From: Burkholderiaceae bacterium
GTDB taxonomy: Bacteria > Pseudomonadota > Gammaproteobacteria > Burkholderiales > Burkholderiaceae_C
DNA length: 64,000 nucleotides
NCBI GenBank assembly: GCA_919902775.1
Contig: CAKKRJ010000012.1
Location: 162,560 to 226,559 of the forward strand
Direction: 5' to 3'
The position numbers were made by a program, and so were the translations under genes. Under the pieces are notes generated by a model. That model saw only the letters and a program-made list of their open reading frames with translations, made no database searches and was not told where the DNA came from. Below, one piece after another: positions 37,971 to 47,119 of the stretch. Position 1 is the first letter of the stretch; every line of letters starts with the position of its first letter.

Positions 37971-39434
37971 ATGGCTTTTGATTTGGTTTTCTTCGGCGGC
38001 ACAGGCGATCTGGTCTGGCGCAAACTCATGCCCGCCCTGTTTCAGGCCTACCGCCACGACACCTTGCCCGAAGGTGGTCGCATCATCGGCGTGGGCCGCG
38101 ATGACCTGACCGACGCGCAATACCGCCAGCAAATCCAGTCGCGCTTTGAGCAGGTCGAAGGGGACAAGCGCCCCAACCCCGAAGAATTCGCCCGTTTTGC
38201 CAGCCTGCTGTGCTACGTGCGCATGGACCTGTCCAAGCCCGAGGCCTACGCGAGCCTGGCGGCGCGCCTGGCCGAACGCGAAACCGACACCGTGGTGATG
38301 TATTTGTCCACCGCGCCCAGTTTGTTCACCACCGTGTGTGAGCAATTGGCCGCCAGTGGGCTGAACACGCCCAAGACCCGCATCGTGCTGGAAAAACCGC
38401 TGGGCCACGACCTGGCGTCCAATCGCGCCATCAACCTGGCGGTGGGCCAAGTCTTCAAAGAACAACAGATCTTCCGCATCGACCACTACCTGGGCAAGCC
38501 AGCGGTGCAAAACCTGTTTGCCATGCGCTTTGGCAACGCCCTGTTTGAGCCCCTGTGGCGGCGCGAACACATCGCCAACATCCAGATCACCATGTCCGAA
38601 GAGCTGGGTGTGGAAAAACGCGGCGGCTTTTACGAAACCACGGGCGCACTGCGCGACATGGTGCAAAACCACGCCTTGCAACTGCTGTGCGCCATCGCCA
38701 TGGAGCCGCCCATCAACGCCCACGCCGATGCGATCCGCGACGAAAAACTCAAGGTGCTGCGCGCCTTGAAACGCTGGACGCCCGAAACCCTCAGCCAGCA
38801 CGTCATCCGTGGCCAATACAGCGCGGGCAGCATCTTCGGCCACGCCGTGCCCGGCTACCGCGATGAGCAAGGTGTCAGCCCCAGCAGCAGCACCGAAACC
38901 TTTGTGGCCTTGCGCACCGAGATCGCCAATTGGCGCTGGGCGGGCGTGCCGTTTTACATCCGCACCGGCAAACGCATGGCCTCGCGTGAGGCACACATCG
39001 AAATCAATTTCCGCCCGACGCCGCACGAAATTTTCAAAAGCCCCGTCGGTCACGCCAACAAACTGGTCATCCACCTGCAACCCAAGGACGGGCTGGAACT
39101 GCACCTGTTTGCCCAGGGCCAGAGCAAGCGCGGCGAAGGCAGCGGCGGCGCCACCCTGAGCCCGGTGCACCTGGACCTGGACTTTGACAAACGCTTTGGC
39201 AGCCAGCGCGTGGGCGCTTACGAACGCCTGTTGCTGGACGTGCTCGATGGCCGCCTGAACCTGTTTGTGCGCAGCGACGAACAAGAAGAAGCCTGGCGCT
39301 GGGTCGAACCCATCCTGCAACATTGGAAAAACGACAGCATCGGCCCGCGCCCTTACGCCGCAGGCACCTGGGGCCCCAGCGCCTCCAGCGCCATGATCGC
39401 GCGCGACGGCTTTTGCTGGTCCGAAGAAATTTAA
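37971..39434 (+). CDS. zwf: Glucose-6-phosphate 1-dehydrogenase
   Basis: Oxidises glucose 6-phosphate to 6-phosphogluconolactone, reducing NAD(P). It has 487 residues. The dinucleotide-binding FFGGTGDLVWRKLMPAL and the active-site RIDHYLGKPAVQN are present. It opens a two-gene operon with hexR (15 bp gap) and diverges from tal. Confidence 0.97.
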   Translation: MAFDLVFFGGTGDLVWRKLMPALFQAYRHDTLPEGGRIIGVGRDDLTDAQYRQQIQSRFEQVEGDKRPNPEEFARFASLLCYVRMDLSKPEAYASLAARLAERETDTVVMYLSTAPSLFTTVCEQLAASGLNTPKTRIVLEKPLGHDLASNRAINLAVGQVFKEQQIFRIDHYLGKPAVQNLFAMRFGNALFEPLWRREHIANIQITMSEELGVEKRGGFYETTGALRDMVQNHALQLLCAIAMEPPINAHADAIRDEKLKVLRALKRWTPETLSQHVIRGQYSAGSIFGHAVPGYRDEQGVSPSSSTETFVALRTEIANWRWAGVPFYIRTGKRMASREAHIEINFRPTPHEIFKSPVGHANKLVIHLQPKDGLELHLFAQGQSKRGEGSGGATLSPVHLDLDFDKRFGSQRVGAYERLLLDVLDGRLNLFVRSDEQEEAWRWVEPILQHWKNDSIGPRPYAAGTWGPSASSAMIARDGFCWSEEI

Positions 39435-39449
39435 ACCGGAGACACCCCC

Positions 39450-40295
39450 ATGCTCGAACGAATCAAGGCGTCATTGCCCTCCTTGGCCCCGGCCGAGCAA
39501 CGTGTGGGCAAGCTGGTGCTGGCCGACCCCCGGGCCTTTGCCAATTTGCCGGTCACGGAACTGGCCGACCGCTCGCATGTGAGCAAACCCACCGTGGTGC
39601 GCTTTTGCCGCAGCATGGGTTACGACGGCCTGTCCGACTTCAAACTCAAGCTCGCGGGCAGCGTGAGCGAGGGGGTGCCGTTCATCCACCGCAGCGTGGA
39701 CGCGGACGACAAAACCAGCGACATCGCGGTCAAGGTGATTGACAACACCGTGGCGGCCTTCCTGAAGTACCGCAACGACGCCAGCTCTTTCGCGCTGGAA
39801 CACGCGGCGCAAGCCTTGGCGGCCACCCAAAAAACCAACCGCCGCATCGAGTTTTATGGCGTGGGCAACTCCGGCATCGTGGCGCAAGACGCGCAGCACA
39901 AATTCTTCCGCCTGGGGGTCAATGCCATCGCCTACAGCGACGGCCACATGCAGGTCATGAGCGCCTCCATGCTCAGGCCGGGCGACTGTGCCGTGATCAT
40001 CTCCAACTCGGGCCGCACCCGCGATTTGATGGACGCCTGCGACATCGCCAAAAAGCAAGGGGCCACCACCATCGTCATCACCGCCAGCGGCTCACCCCTG
40101 GCCAGCGCCGGGCACATCCACCTGACGGCCGACCACCCCGAGGGCTACGACAAATACAGCCCCATGGTCTCGCGCCTGTTGCACTTGCTCATCATTGACA
40201 TTCTCGCCACCACCGTGGCCCTGCGCATTGGCGAAGAACTGCAACCCACGCTGCGCGACATGAAAAACAACCTGCGCAGCAAGCGCTACACCTGA
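39450..40295 (+). CDS. hexR: RpiR/HexR-family regulator of sugar catabolism
   Basis: A 281-residue repressor. An N-terminal HTH (residues about 1-75, ELADRSHVSKPTVVRFCRSMGYDG) is followed by a C-terminal SIS sugar-phosphate domain (FYGVGNSGIVAQDAQHKF and IISNSGRTRDLMD). Position after zwf supports HexR, which responds to 2-keto-3-deoxy-6-phosphogluconate in related bacteria. Its likely targets are zwf and tal. Confidence 0.9.
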   Translation: MLERIKASLPSLAPAEQRVGKLVLADPRAFANLPVTELADRSHVSKPTVVRFCRSMGYDGLSDFKLKLAGSVSEGVPFIHRSVDADDKTSDIAVKVIDNTVAAFLKYRNDASSFALEHAAQALAATQKTNRRIEFYGVGNSGIVAQDAQHKFFRLGVNAIAYSDGHMQVMSASMLRPGDCAVIISNSGRTRDLMDACDIAKKQGATTIVITASGSPLASAGHIHLTADHPEGYDKYSPMVSRLLHLLIIDILATTVALRIGEELQPTLRDMKNNLRSKRYT

Positions 40296-40351
40296 ACGCC
40301 ACTGAACACCACCAAGCGCCACAAGACGCCGTTGGCGGAAGTTGCCGCCAC

Positions 40352-41764
40352 TCAGGCCAGCGCCCAAGTGATCCGCAAGGCCGTGCCCCGCCCTGCTTTT
40401 ACCGGGCTGCGCACCTCCAGCAGGGCGCCATGCTGGCTGGCGATTTCTTTCACGATGGCCAGACCCAGGCCACTGCCCGACACACCCGAAGGCGCGGCCC
40501 GGTAAAACCGTTCGAACACATGGGCCTGGTGTTGCGGCGCAATGCCCGGGCCATCGTCTTCCACCTCCAACCAGCCCTCGCCCACGCGCACCGTGATGTG
40601 CGTGCCCTTGGGTCCGTGGTGGATGGCGTTGTCAATCAGGTTGCTCAAGGCCTCGTGCAACAACAGGTCCACCCCCTGCACCTCGCACTGCGCCACTTGC
40701 ACCTCCAACCCCAGGTCATCACCGCATTGGTGGGCGCGCATCAAATGCTCTTGCGTGACTTGCCGGGCCAGCGCCACCAGGTTCACGGTGTGTGGGCTGT
40801 GCATTTCGCGCGCGTGCTCGACGCGTGTCATGGCCAGCAGTTGCTCGGTCAACCGCACCGCGTCGTCGGTGGTTTGGCGCGCGGCCGCCATCAAGGCCTG
40901 CGCCTGTTGTGGCTCGGCATTGCGCTGCGCCAGCGCCAGTTGCGTCTTCAATGCGGTGAGCGGGGTGCGCAGCTGGTGCGCCGCGTTGTCCAGAAAGCGT
41001 TTGCGGATGTCGATCAACCGACCCAGGCGGTCCAGGTAGCTGTTCAGGGTCTCGATCAGGGGCCGCAATTCACGCGGCAAATCGGGCAATTGAATGGGCG
41101 AAAAATCGTCATCGGCCTTTTGCGCCAATTGCTGCCGAAAGGCCTCCAGTGGCCGAATACCGCGCTGCACCCCCCAGACCACCAACAGCGCCGCCGCCAG
41201 CAACAACAAGCCCTGGCTGCCCAGCGTGTCCCACAAAATGTGCTGAATGAGTTGCTGGCGCGCCTCCATGGTTTCGGCCACCGTGATCTTGATGAGCGGG
41301 TCACCCAAGGCCGTGTCCTCCATGACGTGCGTGAGCTGCGCCAGGCGCACAGGCAGGTTCTGGTACACCCCATCGTCAAACTGCACCAAAGCAAAATACT
41401 TCACCGCCGACTGGGTGCGCACAGGCACATCGGGCAAGGCTGCGACACCCGCCAACCACTGCCCGCCCGGCGTGGTGACTTTGTAAAACAAGCGCGAACC
41501 GGTGTGGTTTTCAAACAGATAGCCTGCGGCCTTCATCACGTCCAGCTGCACCCGGCCATCGCGCCACTCCAGCTCTTCGGCCAAGGTGCGTGCGGCCAGG
41601 TACAAGGAACGGTCATACGCCTCGTTGGCCGCCTGCACCGCGTTGCCATAGCCCACCCAGGCGTTGATGCCGATCAAGCCGGCCAGCGGCAGCAAGATCC
41701 AGCTGAGCAAGCGCCTGCGCAAAGACGCCGCCGCGTGGCCCGGGTGCGATCGGGTCTGCGCCAC
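40352..41764 (-). CDS. tctE: Sensor histidine kinase, TctE-like
   Basis: A 470-residue membrane kinase. TM1 lies near the start (LLSWILLPLAGLIGINAWVG), a periplasmic sensor region follows, and TM2 lies at about residues 180-200. The phospho-acceptor His is in DNAAHQLRTPLTAL and the ATPase boxes are NLIDNAIHHG, DDGPGIAP and GSGLGLAIV. GTG start, one base after the tctD stop. Opposite the tctCBA operon, so it probably senses a carboxylate. Confidence 0.88.
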   Translation of the reverse strand: MAQTRSHPGHAAASLRRRLLSWILLPLAGLIGINAWVGYGNAVQAANEAYDRSLYLAARTLAEELEWRDGRVQLDVMKAAGYLFENHTGSRLFYKVTTPGGQWLAGVAALPDVPVRTQSAVKYFALVQFDDGVYQNLPVRLAQLTHVMEDTALGDPLIKITVAETMEARQQLIQHILWDTLGSQGLLLLAAALLVVWGVQRGIRPLEAFRQQLAQKADDDFSPIQLPDLPRELRPLIETLNSYLDRLGRLIDIRKRFLDNAAHQLRTPLTALKTQLALAQRNAEPQQAQALMAAARQTTDDAVRLTEQLLAMTRVEHAREMHSPHTVNLVALARQVTQEHLMRAHQCGDDLGLEVQVAQCEVQGVDLLLHEALSNLIDNAIHHGPKGTHITVRVGEGWLEVEDDGPGIAPQHQAHVFERFYRAAPSGVSGSGLGLAIVKEIASQHGALLEVRSPVKAGRGTALRITWALA

Positions 41765-41765
41765 G

Positions 41766-42482
41766 TCAGGCCTGCCCCGAAGGCGAGGTCAGCATGTAAC
41801 CCATGCCGCGAAAGGTGGTGATCATCACCTCGCACGGCTGGCCCAACTGCAATGCCCCCGCTTCGAGTTTTTTGCGCAGCCGGTAAATCAGCACCTCCAC
41901 CGCGTCCAGCCCGGTGGCCTCGTCGGCAAACACCTCGGCGTGCAACTGCTCTTTGCTGACCGTGCGCTGGGGCGACTCCAACAACACCCGCAGCGCGGCG
42001 GCTTCGCGTTTGGTCAGCGCCAACACCTGGCCGTGCAACTGCACCGCGCCGTTTTCCGGCTGCATCTCCAGCGGCCCCCAACGCAGCGCCGTGGTTTTCA
42101 CCCGGCCATGGCGGCGCAGCAAGACCTGCAAACGCGCCTCGAGTTCACTCAGGTCAAATGGCTTGGGCAAGTAATCGTCGGCCCCCATGTTCAGGCCCAG
42201 CACCCGGTCGGGCACGCTGGCCCGCGCGGTCAGGATCAACACCGGCACCGCATCGCCCCGGGCGCGCAAGGCCTGCAACACACTCAAACCGTCCTGCCCC
42301 GGCAATTGCAGATCAAGCAACACCGCATCGAAACCGTGGCCGGCTTGCAGGCAACGGTCGGCCTGCAAGCCATCGGTCGCAAAGTCGACCGCCATGCCGC
42401 CCTGGCGCAAGGCCGTGCCCAGCCACAGGGCAATGTCGGGTGTGTCTTCTACCAACAGGATGCGGGGCTTTAGGGTATTCAC
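41766..42482 (-). CDS. tctD: Response regulator, TctD-like (OmpR family)
   Basis: A 238-residue two-component regulator. The receiver domain has acidic residues in LLVEDTPD, the phospho-acceptor Asp in LLDLQLPGQDG and Lys in LPKPFD. A winged-helix DNA-binding domain ends with VLIYRLRKKLE. GTG start at 42482. It diverges from tctC and very likely activates tctCBA when its carboxylate is present. Confidence 0.9.
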   Translation of the reverse strand: MNTLKPRILLVEDTPDIALWLGTALRQGGMAVDFATDGLQADRCLQAGHGFDAVLLDLQLPGQDGLSVLQALRARGDAVPVLILTARASVPDRVLGLNMGADDYLPKPFDLSELEARLQVLLRRHGRVKTTALRWGPLEMQPENGAVQLHGQVLALTKREAAALRVLLESPQRTVSKEQLHAEVFADEATGLDAVEVLIYRLRKKLEAGALQLGQPCEVMITTFRGMGYMLTSPSGQA

Positions 42483-42491
42483 TGAACTGGT

Positions 42492-42509
42492 TTGACAGGT
42501 GATTGACAG
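42492..42509. promoter_or_regulatory. Direct repeat TTGACAG x2 in the tctD-tctC gap
   Basis: TTGACAG occurs at 42492-42498 and again at 42503-42509, with an 11-bp period of about one helical turn. Direct repeats of this spacing are usual binding sites for OmpR-family regulators, so this is a candidate TctD box. Confidence 0.35.
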
Positions 42510-42598
42510 CTTGGCGCCGGTTCATGCACCAAAATTGAGACGTCTGCCCAAGGCACGCGCCCGGCAGTTGTGTTTTTATTTTCACACAGGAGACCTGC

Positions 42599-43573
42599 AT
42601 GTCCATTTCCAAACGCGACTTCCTGGCCCTCGGCGCTGCCGCTGGTGCCTCGTTCACCCTGCCCGCCTGGGCCCAGGCCAAACCGCTGATCGCCAGCATC
42701 AGCATGTTTGTCCCCGCAGCCCCCGGTGGCGGCTGGGACGGCACCGCCCGCGCCATCGAACGCGCCGCCAAGGCCGCAGGCCTGGTGGGCAACATGCAAT
42801 TTGAAAACGTCGGCGGCGCAGGCGGCATGGTCGGTCTGCCCCGTTTTGTGAACCAGCGCAAAGGCCAGGGCAACGCGCTCATGGTGGGCGGCTCGGTCAT
42901 GATCGGTGCGGGCATTGCCAACAAGAGCCCCGTCACCATCAAGGACGTGACCCCGATTGCCCGTCTGACCGAAGAAGCCGGTGTGATCGTGGTGCCCGCC
43001 AACGGCAAGATCAAGTCTTGGAAAGACCTGGAAGCCGCCATCAAAGCCAACCCCAAGGCCGTGTCTGTGGCGGGCGGCAGCGCAGGCGGCACCGACCACC
43101 TGATTTTGGGCATGTTGATCAAAGCCCTGGGCAAGAACCCCCGCGAAGCAGCTTACGTGGCCTTTGCCGGCGGCGGCCCCGCCAACGCGGCCATTTTGGG
43201 TGGCCAAGTGACCGCCGGTATTTCGGGTTACTCCGAGTTCGAAGAACAAATCAAGGCCGGTCGCATGATCCCCTTGGCCGTCTCCGGCAAACGCCGCATC
43301 CCCGGTGTCAGCGTGCCCACGCTGAGCGAGTTGGGTGTCAACGTCACCGAATCCAACTGGCGCGGCGTGTTTGCCCCTCCCGGCATCTCGGCGGCTCAGC
43401 GCGAAGCCATGATCGACTTCATCACCAAGCTCAACGCCTCCAGCCAGTGGCGTCAGGAACTCGAAACCCGCAAATGGACCGATGCCTTCATGACCGAGCG
43501 TCCGTTTGAACGCGACCTGCTCAAAGACATCGAAGACAAAGTCGTGCTGATGAAAGAGCTGGGCCTGGCATGA
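42599..43573 (+). CDS. tctC: Tripartite tricarboxylate transporter binding protein
   Basis: A 324-residue periplasmic binding protein of the TctC/Bug family. A signal peptide (MSISKRDFLALGAAAGASF) is followed by the mature fold with VPAAPGGGWDGTARAIE and VGGAGGMVG. CAGGAG precedes the ATG. It captures tri- or dicarboxylates for the TctAB permease. The stop overlaps tctB. Confidence 0.92.
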   Translation: MSISKRDFLALGAAAGASFTLPAWAQAKPLIASISMFVPAAPGGGWDGTARAIERAAKAAGLVGNMQFENVGGAGGMVGLPRFVNQRKGQGNALMVGGSVMIGAGIANKSPVTIKDVTPIARLTEEAGVIVVPANGKIKSWKDLEAAIKANPKAVSVAGGSAGGTDHLILGMLIKALGKNPREAAYVAFAGGGPANAAILGGQVTAGISGYSEFEEQIKAGRMIPLAVSGKRRIPGVSVPTLSELGVNVTESNWRGVFAPPGISAAQREAMIDFITKLNASSQWRQELETRKWTDAFMTERPFERDLLKDIEDKVVLMKELGLA

Positions 43574-44034
43574 CGCCCTTCCGCGTTGCCCTTTTGTTGG
43601 TCACCCTGTGCGGGGTGGCCGCTTGGCAGGTCACGGTCATTCCTGAATCCTTGATGCAGATGACCGTGGGCCCTGTGCTGGCTCCGGGCGTGATCGTGGG
43701 CGTGCTCAGCGTGTTCGCCCTGCTCTACGGCATCAGCGCCTGGCGCGGTCGCCAGGCCGATGAAAGCCTGGCCCCGGACCAATCGCCCCTGCCCGGCGCC
43801 AATGCCCGTGTCCTGAGCTTGCTGGGTGGCGGGGCGGCCTTCATCGCCCTGGTCATCCCGTTGGGCTTCGTCATTCCCGGCACTTTGTGCGGCATGGGCG
43901 TGGCCCGTGCGTTTGACGCACCGCTGAGCCCCAAGTCAGCGCTGATGTGTGGCGCCATCGCCAGCACATTCTGGTTTGTCTTTGCCCAACTTCTGGGCGT
44001 GGGCCTGGGCCCGGCACTGCCCTGGTGGTTCTGA
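43570..44034 (+). CDS. tctB: Tripartite tricarboxylate transporter small membrane subunit
   Basis: A 154-residue membrane protein with about four helices, as in TctB. The ATG overlaps the tctC stop by four bases. It forms the transmembrane complex with the larger TctA encoded 57 bp downstream. Confidence 0.85.
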   Translation: MTPFRVALLLVTLCGVAAWQVTVIPESLMQMTVGPVLAPGVIVGVLSVFALLYGISAWRGRQADESLAPDQSPLPGANARVLSLLGGGAAFIALVIPLGFVIPGTLCGMGVARAFDAPLSPKSALMCGAIASTFWFVFAQLLGVGLGPALPWWF

Positions 44035-44091
44035 GCCTGGTCGCGCCAGTACTGCGGACCGAAGTTTTCACGTTTTTCGATCGGATACCCC

Positions 44092-45582
44092 ATGGAAGCC
44101 TTTGACGCCCTGATGGGCGGCTTTGCCATTGCCTTGCAGCCCACCACGTTGATGTGGGGTTTCGTGGGCTGCTTTGTCGGCACGCTGGTCGGCGTGCTGC
44201 CTGGCATTGGCCCGGCCTTGACCATCGCCTTGCTCTTGCCCCTGACCTACCACGTGCCTGCCACCAGCATGTTCGTGATGTTCGCGGGCATCTATTACGG
44301 CGCAGCTTATGGCGGCTCCACCACTTCCATCTTGCTCAATACCCCGGGCGAGTCGGCGGCGGTGGTCACGGCCCTGGAAGGCAACAAAATGGCCCGCAGA
44401 GGCCGCGCAGGGCAAGCCCTGGCCACTGCGGCCATTGGCAGCTTTGTGGCCGGCACCATCGGCACGCTGGCCCTGACTTTTGTGGCCCCTTGGGTGGTCG
44501 AAGCCGCACTCGCCTTTGGGCCTGCCGAATACTTCAGCCTCATGGTGCTGTCGGTGGTGGCGGTGTCCGCTGTGCTGGGCAACTCCATGCTGCGCGGCTT
44601 GGTGGCGCTGGGCCTGGGCTTGCTCTTGGGCATGGTGGGCGTGGACCTGCAAACCGGACAACCGCGCTTCACCTTTGGCCGCCCCGAATTGCTGGACGGC
44701 ATCGAGGTGACCGTGGCCGCAGTGGGCCTGTTTGCGGTGGGCGAAGCCCTGTACCTGGCCTGGCAAGGGCGTGAGTCCAAGACCGGCGAAGTCATGAAGC
44801 TGTCGGGCAGCCTGTGGATGAGCAAACAAGATTGGGCACGTTCCTGGAAACCCTGGTTCCGCGGGGCGTTCTTTGGCTTCCCGATTGGTGCCATGCCTGC
44901 AGGCGGCGCCGAGTTGCCCACACTGCTGTCGTACTACACCGAGAAAAAACTCTCCAAGCACCCCGAAGAATTCGGCCACGGCGCCATCGAAGGTGTGGCC
45001 GGCCCCGAAGCCGCCAACAACGCCGCCGCGGCAGGCGTGTTGATGCCACTGCTGACGCTGGGCATCCCTACCTCGGCCACGGCGGCCATCATGCTGTCGG
45101 CCTTTGAAGGCTACGGCATCCAGACCGGCCCCCAACTGTTCAGTCAGCAAGGCAGCCTGGTGTGGACGCTGATCGCCAGCCTCTACATCGGCAACGTGAT
45201 CTTGCTGGTGCTGAACCTGCCGCTGGTCAGCCTGTGGGTCAAGCTGCTGAAGATCCCGCCACCCTGGCTGTACGCCGGCATCATCGTGATCTCGACCGCA
45301 GGCGTGTATGGCGCGGGCAACTCGGTGTTCAATGTGGGCCTGCTGTTTGTCTTCGGCTTGCTGGGTTACATCATGCGGCGCTTTGACTTCCCGGCCGCGC
45401 CCCTGATCGTGGGCCTGATCCTGGCTCCACTGGGTGAACAATCCATGCGCCAGGCGCTGACCATCAGCCAGGGCGAATGGTCCACCTTCTTCACACGGCC
45501 TTTGTCGGGCAGCCTGATGGCCGTGGCCGCCATGCTGCTGATCGTGCCGCCACTTTGGAAACGCTACAACGCCAAGCGCTGA
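44092..45582 (+). CDS. tctA: Tripartite tricarboxylate transporter large permease subunit
   Basis: A 496-residue permease with about 12 helices. The conserved segments [20 protein letters not shown] and [20 protein letters not shown] are typical of TctA. It transports the tricarboxylate delivered by TctC using an ion gradient. It ends the tct operon and is followed by a REP-like element. Confidence 0.95.
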   Translation: MEAFDALMGGFAIALQPTTLMWGFVGCFVGTLVGVLPGIGPALTIALLLPLTYHVPATSMFVMFAGIYYGAAYGGSTTSILLNTPGESAAVVTALEGNKMARRGRAGQALATAAIGSFVAGTIGTLALTFVAPWVVEAALAFGPAEYFSLMVLSVVAVSAVLGNSMLRGLVALGLGLLLGMVGVDLQTGQPRFTFGRPELLDGIEVTVAAVGLFAVGEALYLAWQGRESKTGEVMKLSGSLWMSKQDWARSWKPWFRGAFFGFPIGAMPAGGAELPTLLSYYTEKKLSKHPEEFGHGAIEGVAGPEAANNAAAAGVLMPLLTLGIPTSATAAIMLSAFEGYGIQTGPQLFSQQGSLVWTLIASLYIGNVILLVLNLPLVSLWVKLLKIPPPWLYAGIIVISTAGVYGAGNSVFNVGLLFVFGLLGYIMRRFDFPAAPLIVGLILAPLGEQSMRQALTISQGEWSTFFTRPLSGSLMAVAAMLLIVPPLWKRYNAKR

Positions 45583-45593
45583 CCACGCCAAAG

Positions 45594-45667
45594 CATTCGC
45601 GCGCAGGGGCGCACTCCCACAAGGCTCGGAGGATTTTTGTGGGAGGCCGCCCCTGCGGCCGAATGGC
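45594..45667. repeat. REP-like element, inverted pair of arms
   Basis: CATTCGCGCGCAGGGGCGC-CTCCCACAA and TTTGTGGGAGGCCGCCCCTGC-GGCCGAATG face each other across about 16 bp. This is the same pair of arms as at 10061 but in the opposite order. It lies between tctA and the first recombinase gene. Confidence 0.8.
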
Positions 45668-45693
45668 ATTCGCATGTGCCATCGTCAAACCCC

Positions 45694-47034
45694 CTACTTT
45701 TGGGTTCGGCGGCTTTGCAGCATGGCCACGTTCATCTCACCGTCCAGCGCCGAGGCGTAAAAGCGCTCAATCATCTGCACCGACGTGCGGGCATTGCGGG
45801 CCAGGGTCAGCATGTCAATGCCCTGGCCATACAAAAGTCGGAACATGATCGAGGTGTGCCGCAAACAATAAAGCGTGCGCAAACGCCCCATGGCGTCTTC
45901 TGGCGCAACGCCCGCCTCGCGCATCACCCATTTGAACCAGAAGCCCAGCACCGCCAGCGCGTAATTGCGGTCTTTTTCTGCAGGCAAAAACACATAGTCG
46001 TCTGGCTGGCCGTAACCCGCTCGCTTGGCGTGGGCCAAGGCCGATTCGTACACCTGCACAGCAGGCCGCAAAGTGACCATGGGCGCGTCGTGGCGCTTGG
46101 TTTGCGGCAAGTTCATGCGCAAATACACACTGTTCCCCCGAACCACCTGCACATGCTTGTGCTGGAGCTGGCGCAAATCGCCGGGCCGCACAAAACTGTT
46201 CACCATGAAGCGGATCACCCACGCCATGTCGGACGGCAAGCACAAATGCCGGGGCTGCACCCAAAAGCGCTCGCGGTGGCTGGTGGATGCCTTGACCTCC
46301 GGGGCCCGAGACCCTTTGCTGGTCAAGCGGTGTGCGGTGCGCACCACGGCGGCATATTCTTTCAAACTCAGCATTGAACGGGGCCGATTGGCCACCTTGA
46401 TCGAAGGCAGCTCCGGCACCTCACGCAATAAACCGTGCCGAATGGCCAGCTTGAGCAGCTTGCGCACCACCACCAGGTATTGCGATACCGTGGTGGAACT
46501 GAGCTGGCTGTCCGTCAAGCGCTTGACGAACGCGTCCATCATCATTGGCGTGACCTGGGACGGCGGGATGTATTTGAAATACGGCAACACATGCGCATCC
46601 AGCCGGTTCTTCAAAATGCCCACCGAAGCCGCACTCAACTCCCCCCGCTGGACCCGCTGGGTTTCCTGCTCCAGCAACTGATCGGCCAGGGCATCGAACC
46701 GGTTGAACCGCATGGCGCCTCGGGTCAGCACCGAGCCCGCCAGTGCATCTTCAGTCCGGGCGGGTTTGGCCGGTGGGGCCGAACGCCGAGAAAAGGCCTG
46801 TTCGATCTCCTCATCCACATCGAATTCAATGGATTTCGTCGCTTTTGCCGAATTGACGCGCTCTGGATGGGCAATTTTTTTCCAAAAATCCGGACTCACC
46901 ACATAGAAGACCGGTTGGTTCGCATCCAGGATGGCCACGGCCGACGCCCCGGACACACCCACGATGTCCAGGGGTTTCGCCAGAAAATCATCCAAACTGG
47001 CGCACAAGGAGGCTAAAAGAGGCCGAATCGTCAT
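45694..47034 (-). CDS. Tyrosine recombinase with antitoxin-like N-terminus
   Basis: A 446-residue site-specific recombinase. Residues about 15-55 (LDIVGVSGASAVAILDANQP then VFYVVSP) resemble the Phd/StbD antitoxin DNA-binding fold. A SAM-like core-binding domain follows at about residues 130-230. The catalytic domain has FVRPGDLRQLQHKH (box I Arg), LRHTSIMFRLLYGQG (Arg-His) and the nucleophilic Tyr in ARTSVQMIERFYAS. The second conserved His is replaced, as in some relatives. The ATG at 47034 is 10 bp from a TATACT, so it may be leaderless. It diverges from a porin, and the frame stays open into the porin DNA. Confidence 0.88.
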   Translation of the reverse strand: MTIRPLLASLCASLDDFLAKPLDIVGVSGASAVAILDANQPVFYVVSPDFWKKIAHPERVNSAKATKSIEFDVDEEIEQAFSRRSAPPAKPARTEDALAGSVLTRGAMRFNRFDALADQLLEQETQRVQRGELSAASVGILKNRLDAHVLPYFKYIPPSQVTPMMMDAFVKRLTDSQLSSTTVSQYLVVVRKLLKLAIRHGLLREVPELPSIKVANRPRSMLSLKEYAAVVRTAHRLTSKGSRAPEVKASTSHRERFWVQPRHLCLPSDMAWVIRFMVNSFVRPGDLRQLQHKHVQVVRGNSVYLRMNLPQTKRHDAPMVTLRPAVQVYESALAHAKRAGYGQPDDYVFLPAEKDRNYALAVLGFWFKWVMREAGVAPEDAMGRLRTLYCLRHTSIMFRLLYGQGIDMLTLARNARTSVQMIERFYASALDGEMNVAMLQSRRTQK

Positions 47035-47094
47035 AGTTAGAAAAGTATAGACCGACAAATTTAAAAATAATTCTTTATTCGCAAAAATAATCAA

Positions 47095-47119
47095 CAATGT
47101 AGCTGCTCTGGCTACATTG
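47095..47119. other. Candidate recombinase crossover site
   Basis: CAATGTAGC (47095-47103) and GCTACATTG (47111-47119) form a perfect 9-bp inverted repeat around TGCTCTG. This is the arm-spacer-arm layout of a tyrosine-recombinase core site. It covers the porin signal-peptide codons at the recombinase-porin junction. Confidence 0.55.

Noticed and set aside
42489..42510. Two overlapping -35 boxes (TTGACA) for tctC
   Set aside because: No convincing -10 box at the right distance from either; kept only as a possible regulator site.
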